From contig NC_058519.1 in NCBI RefSeq assembly GCF_904849725.1, positions 539,284,316 through 539,348,315 of the forward strand: a stretch of 64,000 nucleotides of DNA, given 5' to 3'. This DNA is from Hordeum vulgare subsp. vulgare (taxonomy: Eukaryota; Streptophyta; Magnoliopsida; Poales; Poaceae). Position numbers and translations under genes: made by a program. The notes below the pieces were generated by a model. The model was not told the origin of the DNA. It searched no databases and was given only the letters and a program-made list of their open reading frames with translations. Below, one piece after another: positions 22,595 through 33,484 of the stretch (the first letter of the stretch is position 1; every line of letters starts with the position of its first letter).

Positions 22595-25500
22595 AAAATA
22601 AGAAGTTTCCCATCTTTATGTCGAAGGTTTTGAAGCTGCACTTGTTTTGCCTTCCTGTGCTTATTGCTTTGTGCTTCAATGAATTATTCTATTGCAATAT
22701 TCCTATGCATAGGAAGCATGTTAGACTTAAATGTGTTTGGTATTTGCTTCTTGATGCTCTCTTTTGTTCTACAACTCTTATTCCTTCGAGAGCATCATTA
22801 AAATCTTAAGCCTATCTTTATGGCTATAAAGAAAGAGCTCTTGGGAGACAACCCTTGTTATCTTTACTTTGAGTTTTTACTTTCAAATTTTAGTGGTATT
22901 TATGTGTGTTACTACTGTAGCAACATCGTTGTATCTTTATTTTCAAGCTTTGTGCCAAGTTTTAGCCTCCGATTGCAAGAAAGTTCAAAAGTTGTGACCT
23001 GCTGTCCAGAAACAGATTCTGTCTGCTTGACAAACAAATTCCCCCAAAATTACCAGATCATATTTTTTATATTAATTTTCTTGACAGTATGATATATATA
23101 ATTGTCTTTCTGGCGTGTGTTCTGAGTTTTTTAATTTGAGTTGCAGAAGTCTCCCGAAAAAATTATTTACTACCTGATGTTCCGTTTTTCCCAGATTCTG
23201 CCCCGTTTTGCGTTTTCATTGTTTTGCAAATCTTAAGCTTGCTTTTTCTTTGCAAAAACTTTTTGGAAATCTTGAGAAACAGTATCTCTTCATGGAAATA
23301 TTTATTTCCAGTGGAGAAAAAATATTTTATTACGGGTACTAACCACTCTAATCAGCTTATGATGAGTTTCGTATGATGGGAGTTTTCAAGTATGCGATGG
23401 AAGATGATGAAAGAAGATCCAGGAGTGTCAAGCGCTCAAGCTTGGGTATGCCCCCATGCACCCCCAAGAAATATTCAAGGAGACTCAGATGTCTAAGCTT
23501 GGGGATGCCCCCGTGCATCCCCTTCTCCATCAACAATCATCAGTTCGTCCTTCTCCATGCTATATTTTTATCACTTCATATGTTATGTGCTATGCTTGGA
23601 GCGTCCCGCTCTTTACTTTTTAGTTTGTTTTAGTTTCGCTTGATGTTCATAACAAGTTGGACCCTAGCCTTATTTGTTTGGGGGAGAAACACGCTCCACT
23701 CCACCATAGAACACAACATAGGTTTTCATGCTTATCTTTTTGTCTGTTCTTTATCTTTTCATAGCCGCTATCATGCTTAGATCTTAGTTTTCACGCTTTA
23801 TCTTTTTAAGAGATTTTATTTAGATGCTTTTGGAACTCTCTTGAGTTATCATGCTTATCTTGTTTATAGAGTTGGCTTGTTGCACTGAGTTGTGTGTCTT
23901 GCATGAGTAGGTAACTGAGGTTGCTATTTAAGTATAGTAGTAACTTGCAATAGTTTTGAGATATTGATTTGAGTAATGTTTGTACTTTTGGTGTCAAGAT
24001 CTTGAGCCTATTAGTGATAGGTGTCGTATTTTGGGAAATTTGTGTGTATTTTCAAAAACAAAAAATTAGTTGAGAACTCTAGCTACTAGATGGATCGCTA
24101 ACCTCTAGAGGGGTGGGAATATATAGAGTACCCTCACGTTATCATGAGTCGAGGATGCGCAAGGATAACCAAACCCCCAAACACTCCTACTTGGGGTACT
24201 TGTATCTTTGTGAATCTCCCGACTAGATAGAGAGTTACCGATAATAAGTGCATGAGTTCTTCGGACTAATGCGAGTATTCGATTGTTGGCACTTCCACCA
24301 TCCATATTTTGCTAGCCTCTTCGGTACCGTGCATTGCCCTTTTTCATCTTGAGAGTCGGTGCATACTTCTCCAGTGCATCCAAACCCTTGGCATGATACG
24401 CTCTATCATCATAAGCATCGTTATGTCCTTCCTCAAAACAGCCACCATACCTACCTATTAAGGCATTTCCATAGCCTTTCCGAGATACATTGACATGCAA
24501 CATCCATCATCCCATGACTTGATATTCATGTCATACATGCTTTTTCTTGATCGAGGAGCCGCATGCTAGTTGGGACTTGCCCTTGTTATTGCTACATGAC
24601 GCGCTAGTATCATTACATATACTCCTACACTGACAGAGGCATACATTTGCATACATCATGATAGTTTTCATTTATCTTTATGTTGAGTACTTCTTATAAA
24701 GTGTGAAGATCTTCTTTTTGTTCTTGTAAAATATAGAGTGTTGCCCTTAAGTGAGGAAAAGATCCCAAAGAGGACAAACTAAAAGATCCCCAAAGTGGAC
24801 ACATGAAAAGATCCCAAAGATGACAAATGAGAGATAAATAGAAAGAGCTAAAGAGGCCACAAAAATATTAATAAAAAAAGATAAGGGGGCAACACTACTA
24901 TTACTTTTGAAAGATCTACACTCGTACTCCATTGTTATATTGGTACTCCATAGAGATTATCATTCATGCATAACTATGTGGGGACCCTTACACTATAGAA
25001 CTTGGCTTGTATATTCCAATGATGAGCCTCCTCAAATGAGCTCTAGGTCTTCATGAGCAAGCAAGTTGGATGCACCCCACTAGTTCCATTGGAGATCTTA
25101 CCTTAGCTCATATGTGCATCCGTTGCATGGCAATCCCTACTCCTCACATCATATCTATCATTTGGCTTTCTCTCGCCTATGATTGTCCTCATTGATGTAA
25201 GTCTTTCACACCCTTTTTGTCTTCCTTCCCCATAATTTTTTGTCTTCCTCCCCCATCATTTTCTATTTGCCATCCTAAGTGCCAACTATCTTGATTGCAC
25301 TCATCCACTGCATGAGTGCTCAAAGTCGAAAGGGAGAGGATCATTTTGACTTGTGCCTGACTAGTGGTTTGGGGATGAGTCAAAATAAGATTCCGAAGGA
25401 GACCAAGTGTGAAGTTTTAGTAGATTGAGTTCTCAATTAAACTATATAATATTTTTATGCCCTAAACCCATATCCCACTTCTTGCACGCAAACACGATTT

Positions 25501-25727
25501 GGAGACATTCGAGTCACGGACAGCGAGAGCTCTTGCACCTTTATGTTCTTACTTTGCTATTTTCAACAATAAATATAGACTCTTGCTTGTTATTGTGTTG
25601 ACTTGAATTGCATATCTTACTTGCTTTACTTTGAAGTTCTTATATGTGTGTTAGCATGTCACCACAACAATTATTTGTGTTATCATTTAGCTACTCGAGG
25701 ACGAGTAGGAATTAAGCTTGGTGATGT
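22595..25727 (+). other. 3' internal region of the gypsy element, conserved with another family
   Basis: No convincing gene. Contains the hairpin pair (23437-23522), a block near 24430-24500 (CCTTCCTCAAAACAGCCACC) and one near 24990-25085 (GGCTTGTATATTCCAATGAT, GAGCAAGCAAGTTGGATGCA), all also found in the element at 27912-35018. It ends with ACTCGAGGACGAGTAGG and AATTAAGCTTGGTGATG, the polypurine-type tract before the 3' LTR. Confidence 0.75.
23437..23522 (+). other. Pair of polypurine-like hairpins
   Basis: AAGCTTGGGTATGCCCCC at about 23438 and AAGCTTGGGGATGC at 23495-23508 followed by GCATCCCC at 23515-23522 (8-bp perfect stem 23501-23508/23515-23522). Same layout as 31471-31553 in another family. 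Confidence 0.6.
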
Positions 25728-27165
25728 TGATACGTCACAAACGTATCTATAATTTATGTTTGTTCCATGCTCTTGTGGGTGACATTGTTATATGTTTTGC
25801 TACACTTTCATACCTTTTTACACATATTTGGACTAACCTACTAACTCAGTGCACCAAGTCCCAGTTTCTGTGTGCTTATGTCTTTTTTGCACGAACCTTT
25901 ACCCCAATTTACACAGCCCCAAAAATCCTGAGAAAAATATATAAAAATCAGCATGACGGAAGCTTCACGAAGCATCAAGGTGGGCGAGAGGGGATCCAGG
26001 CCGTGCCCAGGCGGCCTCCCTGCGCGGGCTCCCTCCTGGGCGCCTGGGTGGAAGGTCCACCCCCTGGCGCCCTCCTTTGGCCTATATTTACCCCCATGGA
26101 GGAAACCCTAATTTCAAAACCCTTTATCCAGAAGCAATTATGATCTCCGCCGCCATCGCCAACAAGTTTCGGGGGACCAGAATTCCTATGTAGGTACCCT
26201 GCCAGGACGGGGAAGTGCCCCCGGATTCATCTCCATCGACGTTGCTTCCTCCCTCCATGAAGCGGGAGTAGTTCCTCCTCGGGGCTGAGGTCTTCTACAA
26301 TAGCTATGTGGTTAATTCTCTCTCCTATGATGTGATCTTGATTGTGACCATAGGCTATGTTAATCTAGGGTGATCCCATGATGTTTCCCCTTCTTATGTA
26401 TTGGATTGATGTACTCACTTGATCTTATCTAGTATAATCCCCGAGACCATGGTGACAGTGGTCTATTGGACATGGATTAGAAGAATATTTTCATGAGTGA
26501 TTTCCTCTTTTGTGAATCGATTGAAGATTGAGAGTCTCTTGGTGCTTGTCTTTGACTATCCTTGAGATACGTTGTGGTGATTGTGGTACTCTCTTTGGAT
26601 GGCCGCGGTGACATTGGGAAATCCATAGAAGAGAACTACGGACTCTGAGGTGTGCTTTTATAGCCCTACATAATTCTCGTCCTCTCTTGATCACAAAGGA
26701 ATGACCTCCGAGTACGTCTCCAATGCATGTTTTAGTGGAAATATCATGTGATTAGACTATGTTAACATTGTTGGGAGTTGCCACTAGTGAGAGTATGAAG
26801 CCTAGGCCTTGTTTCACACCATTGTTACACCGTTTATGCTCACTTTTATCACTTGCTACCTTGCTGCCATTTTTATTTCAGATTTACAATACCTTGTTTT
26901 ACCATCCATATCACTTGCCTTTTAATATCTCTTCGCCGAACTAGTGCACCTATACAACTGACAATTGTATTAGGTGTGTTGGGGACACAAGAGACTTCTT
27001 GTATATTAATTGCAGGGTTGCTTGAGAGAGCCATCTTCAACCTCTACTTCCCTGAGTTCGATAAACCTTAGGTCATCCACTTGAGGGAAATTGTTGTTGT
27101 CCTACAAACCTCTGTGCTTGGAGGCCCAACATAGTCTACAAGAATAGAAGCGTGCATAGACATCA
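25728..27165 (+). repeat. 3' LTR (1,438 bp) of the gypsy element
   Basis: Starts TGATACGTCACAAACGTATC and ends TAGACATCA before the target copy GTGAC. Full-length partner of the deleted 5' LTR. Confidence 0.92.
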
Positions 27166-27911
27166 GTGACGCGCCTGTTTTCCCAGCGGATCAAGATGTT
27201 ATGAACGCGTGGCAGTCACGTAGTGATGATTACTCCCTGGTTCAGTGCGGCATGCTTTACAGTTTAGAACCGGGGCTCCAAAAGTGTTTTGAGCAACATG
27301 GAGCATATGAGATGTTCCAAGAGCTAAAACTGGTTTTCCAAGCACATGCCCGGGTCGAGAGATATGAAGTCTCCAACAAGTTCTTCAGTTGTAAGATGGA
27401 GGAAAATGGTTCTGTCACCGAACATATACTCAGAATGTCTCAGTTGCACAACCGCTTATCTCAGCTGGGAGTTAACCTTCCGGACGACTCGGTTATTAAC
27501 AGGATCCTCAAGTCGCTTCCACCTAGCTATAAGAGCTTTGTGATGAACTACAACATGCAAGGGATGGAGAAGACCATTCTCGAGTTGTATTCAATGCTGA
27601 AATCAGCGGAGGTCGAAATCAAGAAGGAACATCAAGTGTTGATGGTGGATAAGACAATAAGTTTCAAGAAAGGCAAGGGTAAGAAGAACTTCAAGAAGGA
27701 CGACAAAGCACTTGCCGTGCCTGGTAAACCAGTTGCCGGGAAGAAATCCAAGAACGGATGCAAGCCTGAGAGTGAGTGCTATTATTGCAAGGGAAACGGC
27801 CACTCGAAGCGGAACTGCCCCAAGTACTTAACGGATAAGAAGGCCGGCAATGTCAAAGGTATATATGATATACATGTTATTGATGTGTACCTTACCAGCG
27901 CTCATAGTAGC

Positions 27912-29460
27912 TGATACGTCTCCAACGTATCTATAATTTTTGATGGTTTCATTCTATTATCTTGTCAAACATTGGATGTTTTGCATGCCTTTTATATATT
28001 TTTTGGGACTAACTTATTAACTCAGTGCCAAGTGCTAGTTCCTGTTATTTCCATGTTTTTGACCCCTTTCAGAGGAGATTTTGAAACGGAGTCCAAACGG
28101 AACAAAATCCCCGAAAAGATTTTTTCCCGAAACAGAAGAAGATTGGGAGACTTGAGAGACAAGGTAGGGGGGCCCCCAGGGGCCCCACAAACCCTCACCC
28201 CGCGGCCAGGGGGGAGGCCGCGGCCCACGGGCTTGTGGGCCCCGTGGACCTCCTTTGCCCTAGGGTTTGCGCCTATATATCCCCAAAAATTCCACAAAAA
28301 ATCAGGAGATCATCGAAAGTACTTTTCCGCCGCCGCAAGCTTCTGTCTGCGCAAGATCCCATCTGGGCATGTTCTGGTGCCTTGCCGGAGGGGGGATTCG
28401 GACACGGAGGCCTTCTTCATCAACACCATGACCTCTCCGATGATGTGTGAGTAGTTCACCATAGACCTCCAGGTCCATAGCTAGTAACTAGATGGCTTCT
28501 TCTCTCTCTTGGATCTTCAATACAAAGTTCTCCATGATCTTCATGGATATCTATCCGATGTAATCTTCTTTTGTGGTGTGTTTGTTGAGATCCGGTGAAT
28601 TGTGGATTTATGATCAGATTATCTATGAATCTTATTTGAGTTTCTTCTGATATCTCTTATGCATGATTTCATATCCTTGTAATTCTCTTCGAGTTGTGGG
28701 TTTTGTCTGGCCAACTAGATCTATGATTCTTGCAATGGGAGAAGTGCTTGGTTTTGGGTTCATACCGTGCGGTGACCTCACCTAGTGACAGAAGGGGTAG
28801 CGAGGCACGCATCGTGTTGTTGCCATCAAGGGTAAAAAGATGGGGTTTTCATCATGGTTTGAGATTATCCCTCTACATCATGTCATCTTGCTTAAGGCGT
28901 TACTCTGTTCGTCATGAACTCAATACACTAGATGCATGTTGGATAGCGGTCGATGTGTGGAGTAATAGTAGTAGATGCAGAAAGTATCGGTCTACTTCTC
29001 TCGGACGTGATGCCTATATGCATGATCATTGCCTTAGATATCGTCATGACTTTGCGCGGTTCTATCAATTGCTGGACAGTAATTTGTTCACCCACCATAA
29101 TACTTGCTATTTTGAGAGAACCTCTAGTGAAAACTATGGCCCCCAGGGTCTACCCCACACCATATTTTCAGCCTTATACTTTTTACTTCGTTGCACTTTC
29201 CGCCTTCAGATCTCACTTTGCAAACAATCTTGAAGGGATTGACAACCCCTTTACAGCGTTGGGTGCAAGCTCTTTTGTGTTTGTGCAGGTACTCTGGACT
29301 TGACGAGATTCTCCTACTGGATTGATACCTTGGTTCTCAAACTCAGGGAAATACTTACTGCTCCTATGCTGCATCACCCTTTCCTCTTCAAGGGAAAAAC
29401 CAACGCAAGCAAGTCTCCGTCAACGTGTCAATTTCTGCCGCTGTTGTTTGAGAAGTAGCA
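27912..29460 (+). repeat. 5' LTR (1,549 bp)
   Basis: TGATACGTCTCC...AAGTAGCA. Contains a GGGCCCCACAA/GGCTTGTGGGCCCC palindromic block (about 28180-28245) just upstream of the TATA-like box. Confidence 0.95.
28274..28280 (+). promoter_or_regulatory. LTR TATA-like box
   Basis: TATATAT about 30 bp after the palindromic block, repeated at 33843 in the other LTR. Confidence 0.55.
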
Positions 29461-29470
29461 GAAGGATTTC

Positions 29471-29485
29471 TCGCGCCGTTGCCGA
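29471..29485 (+). other. Degenerate tRNA-Asp primer-binding site
   Basis: TCGCGCCGTTGCCGAG, differing at a few positions from TGGCGCCGTTGCCGG, 11 bases after the LTR. Confidence 0.75.
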
Positions 29486-29665
29486 GGAGGATCAAGTCAA
29501 GAACTCATCCAAGTAGGTGTCGCAAACTCATCTCTTGCATTTACTTTGTTTGCGAGTTGACTCTCGTTTTCCTCTCGCCCGCTTCACCTATTTTCCTTTT
29601 TCGTTTGCCTTTTTCATTTGCCTTTTTCGTTCGCCCTTTTATCGCTTACTCCTTGCCCGCTAAAC

Positions 29666-30720
29666 ATGGCCTAACCAAAGGATTTTGATGCTCACTATGC
29701 AAGGTTAGAAGAGATTGAAACTAGTGTTAAGGGCTTCATGTCTACACAGTTTGAATACAACAGTTACTTTCGTAGAGAACTAAAGGAGCAAAATTGTTTT
29801 CTGGCTTTTATGAGTAGAGAAGTTGATGATATGGCCAAAGATTTCTTGCGCTAAATTCTCAGTTTGCTTGTCTTGAAAAGTTGGTAGGCCAGATCTCTGA
29901 TAAGCAGGCTACCTTAGTCAATAAAATGGCTGTTGAACCCGAAACTCGTGATGAGAATCACGAAGATCTTAAAGTGCTTGGTGTGACTCCCACTAAATCT
30001 TTGTTTTCTTGTGTCAAACCTAATGATTATGGGGCTGGATATGAATCCACTTTGGTTGAAAAGTGCCCCAATGATTCGGAGTCCATCTATCTTGATGCTA
30101 AAAGCATTGAAAGTGGAGTGGAAGATGTTAAAACTTTGAGTAGTAATGAAATTACTACCGTGGATTTCAAGGAATTCAATTATGATAGTTGCTCCTTGAT
30201 TGAATGCATTTCTTTGATGCAATCCATGTTAAACTCTCCACACGCTTATAGCCAAAACAAGGCCTTTACCAATCATATCGTCGAAGCTATGATAAAATCT
30301 CTTGAAGAGAAACTTGAATTGGAAGTCTCTATCCCTAGAAAGCTTCATGATGAGTGGGAACCTACCATCAAAATCAAAATCAAAAACTATGAATGCAATG
30401 CTTTGTGTGATTTGGGTGCTAGTGTTTCTGCGATTCCAAAGTCTTTATGTGATGTTCTAGGTTTTAATGAGATTGAAGAGTGTTCTCTTAATTTGCATCT
30501 TGCTAATTCTACTTTCAAGAAACCCATGGGAAGGATCGATGATGTTCTTATTATTGCAAATAGGAACTATGTACCCGTGGATTTCATTGTGCTTGACATT
30601 GATTGCAATCCTGCATGCCCTATTATTCTTGGTAGACCTTTCCTAAGGACTATCGGTGCTATCATTGATATGAAGGAAGGCAATATTAGATTTCAATTTC
30701 CTTTAAGGAAGGGCATGTAA
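29666..30720 (+). pseudogene. Gag-remnant/aspartic protease ORF of the gypsy element
   Basis: The original frame appears to start at ATG 29666, but its third codon is TAA, and a frameshift lies near 29850 (CTTGCGCTAAATTC). From 29881 a 279-codon open frame runs to 30720. It carries a retropepsin-like fold: CDLGASVSAIP (catalytic Asp in DLG) at about residues 178-188 and IILGRPFLRT near 253. The N-terminal part has no recognisable gag core or zinc knuckle. In intact relatives such a protein would cleave gag; with no gag here, the partner is presumably supplied in trans. Both defects make this copy inactive. Confidence 0.85.
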
Positions 30721-33484
30721 CACTTTCCTAGAAAGAAAATAAGATTGCCTTATGAATCCATGATGAATGCCACTTATGGTTTGAGCACCAAAGACGACGA
30801 TACGTGATTCTATCGCTTTTATGCCTAGCTAAGGGCGTTAAACAATAGCGCTTGTTGGAAGGCAACCCAATGAATTTATCTTTTTCTTTCTATTTTGTTG
30901 CGTCCACACCATCACAATTCTGTTGTGATTGTGTTTTTTGTGTTTCTTTTTGTGTTTGAGCCAAGCAAAACATTTATGATTAGTCTTGGTAATGGTTGTT
31001 GGATCCTGCTGGAAAAAGACAGAAACTTTTTGTTCACGAGATGATTTTTCATTTTTATTCAGAAAGAGCTTTTGAGTTGATTCTTTTTGGTTCTGGTTGA
31101 TATGCCTTTTTCCCAGGCCGTCATAATTGTTCAGATTTTTTGAGGTACCAGAAGTATACGAAGTATACAGATTGCTACAGACTGGTCTATTTTTGATAGA
31201 TTGTGTTTTTGTTGAGTTGGTTGCTTGTTTTGATGAAACTATGGTTAGTATCGGGGGGGGGGGGGGTACTAGCCATGGAAAAGTGAGAATACAGTAGCCC
31301 AACACCAATGTAGATAGAATTCAAGTTTTCTACAGTACCAGAAGAAGTGGTAGTTTGTTTTCTTGTGCTAATGTTATCACGAGTTTCTGTTTAAGTTTTG
31401 TGTTGTGAAGTTTTCAAGTTTTGGGTGATGTTCTCATGGACAAAGAGATAAGGAATGGAAAGAGCTCAACCTTGGGGATGCCCAAGGCATCCCAAGCCAA
31501 ATTCAAGGACACCAAAAAGCCTAAGCTTGGGGATGCCCCGGGAAGGCATCCCCTCTTTCGTCTTCAATCCATCGGTAACATTACTTGGAGCTATATTTTT
31601 ATTCACCACATGATATGTGTTTTGCTTGGAGCGTCTTGTATCTTAGGAGTCTTTTCTTTTTGTTGTGACACAATCATCCTTGCTGCACACCTTTTTGAGA
31701 GAGAGATACATGCACTCATCGTGATTTTTGCTAGAATGCTCACAGTGCTACACTTATATCTTTTGAGCTAGATACTTTTGCTCTATGTGCTTCACTTATA
31801 TATTTTAGAGCACGGTGGTGTGTGACTTGGTAGTTGGCTTATGCTATGAAAGTAGTCCCAAAGGTGATAGGTACCCAAAGAGGATACAAAAACCTCCATC
31901 TTCATGTGCATTGAGTAGAAAAAGAAGTCTTGATTCCTCTCAATTAGTTTTGAGACGTGGATTCGGTAATATTAAGAGCTATGTTAGTAGGGTGTTGTTA
32001 ATCTAGAAATACTTGTGTTGAAGTTAGTGATTCCCGTAGCATGCACGTATGGTTAACCGCTATGTTAGGAAGTCGGAGCATAATTGATCTATTGATTGTC
32101 ATCCTTTGTGTTGAGGTCGGGACCGCGCGATGGTTAAGAGCTACCAACCCTTCCCCTAGGAGTATGCGTTGAGCACTTTGTTTCGATTACTACTAAAAAC
32201 TTTCGCAACAAGTATGTGAGTTCTTCATGATTAATGTGAGTCCATGGCACAGATGCACTTTCACCTTCCACCATTGCTAGCCTCTCTAGTGACGCGCAAT
32301 TCTCGCCGGTGCACAAACCCACCATATGCCTTCCTCAAAACAGCCACCATACCTACCTACTATGGCATTTTCATAGCCATTCCGAGATATATTGCCATGC
32401 AACCATCGTTCCGTCTCATGACTTGTGTCATCACTCTCATATTTCCATTGCATGATCGTAAGATAGCTAGCGAGATGTTTCAACGTCATACGCCATGCCA
32501 GATCATTGCACATCCCGGTACACTGCCAGAGGCATTTCCTATAGAGTCATCATCATGTTGAGCTGTGAGTAAATAAAAGTGTGATGATCATCATTATTGG
32601 AGCATTGTCCCATGTGAGAAAAAAAGAGGCCAAAGAGCCCAAAAAATAGAAAATAAAAAAAGAGGCCTAAGAGCCCAAATAAAAAAAAGAGAAAAAGAGA
32701 GAAGGGACAATGCTACTATCTTTTTCCACACTTGTGCTTCATAATAGCACCATGATCTTCATGATTGAGAGCTTCTTGCTTTGTCACTACCATATGCTAG
32801 TGGGAATCTTCATTATATAACTTGGCTTGTATATTCCAATGATGGGCTTCCTCAAAATTGCCCTAGGTCTTCGTGAGCAAGCAAGTTGGATGCACACCCA
32901 CTAGTTTTCCTTTTGAGCTTTCACATACTTATAGCTCTAGTGCATCTCTTGTATGGCAATCCCTAATCATTCACATTGATATCTATTAATGGGCATCTCC
33001 ATAGCCTTTTGATACGCCGAGTCAATGTGACCATCTCCTCCTTTTTTGTCTCACAACCACCACCACACTCTATTCCACCTATAGTGCTATATCCATGGCT
33101 CGCGCTCATGTATTGCGTGATAGTTATAAAAAGCTTGAGAAAGTAAGAGTGCGAAAACAATTACTTGGCCAATACCGGGGTTGTGCATGATTTACATTAG
33201 TTGTGTGAGGATGATGGAGCATAGCCAGACTATATGATTTTGTAGGGATAACTTTCCTTGGCCTTGTTATTTTGAACGTTCATGATTACTTTGCTAGTTT
33301 GCTTGAAGTATTATTGTTTTCATGTCAATAGCAAACTATTGTTTTGAATCTTACGGATCTGAACGTTCATGTCACGTGAAAGAAGTTGCAAAGGACAACT
33401 ATGCTAGGTAGCATTCCACATCAAAAATTCATTCTTTATCACTTCAATACTCGAGGACGAGCAAGAGTTAAGCTTGGGGATGCT
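30721..33484 (+). other. 3' internal region of the gypsy element, ending in the polypurine tract
   Basis: No convincing gene. Holds a run of 14 G (31253-31266), the hairpin pair 31471-31553, the GGCTTGTATATTCCAATGAT block (near 32823) and TACTCGAGGACGAGC directly before TTAAGCTTGGGGATGCT (33469-33484). The part from about 32107 matches 1-1388. Confidence 0.8.
31471..31553 (+). other. Pair of polypurine-like hairpins
   Basis: First: CTTGGGGATGCC (31471-31482) with GGCATCCCAAG (31486-31496), 11 bp with one bulged G. Second: AAGCTTGGGGATGCC with arms 31529-31537 and 31545-31553, a perfect 9-bp stem and 7-nt loop. Both embed the same AAGCTTGGGGATGC that precedes the 3' LTR. Confidence 0.65.

Larger units (their letters stand above)
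21560..27165 (+). mobile_element. Non-autonomous Athila-like gypsy element inserted in copia gag
   Basis: Target duplication GTGAC (21555-21559 and 27166-27170). 5' LTR 21560-22019 and 3' LTR 25728-27165 share ends (TGATAYGTC...GTAGACATCA), but the 5' copy lacks about 980 bp internally. tRNA-Asp primer-binding site at 22029-22043, one short ORF (22127-22594), two polypurine-like hairpins near 23440-23522, and a long 3' region. It encodes no protease, reverse transcriptase or integrase, so movement must have been helped in trans. Confidence 0.93.
21404..27911 (+). pseudogene. Copia gag, interrupted by a gypsy insertion (exons 21404-21559 and 27171-27911)
   Basis: The ATG at 21404 opens a frame of 52 codons (PLNFNAFLEK, NYADWVRNLR) that stops at the target duplication GTGAC and continues in register at 27171 for 247 codons. 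The second part has the UBN2-type gag core (LEPGLQKCFEQHGAYEMFQELK, about residues 80-200 of the joined protein) and a CCHC zinc knuckle CYYCKGNGHSKRNC near the end, which binds RNA in the particle. Joined, the gag frame has no stop, unlike pol. The frame is then cut at GTAGC (27907-27911) by the next gypsy insertion. The protein cannot be made from this locus. Confidence 0.92.

Noticed and set aside
31253..31266. Run of 14 G as a possible quadruplex
   Set aside because: A single homopolymer in a repeat, prone to sequencing error; no further G-tracts in the pattern of a designed quadruplex.
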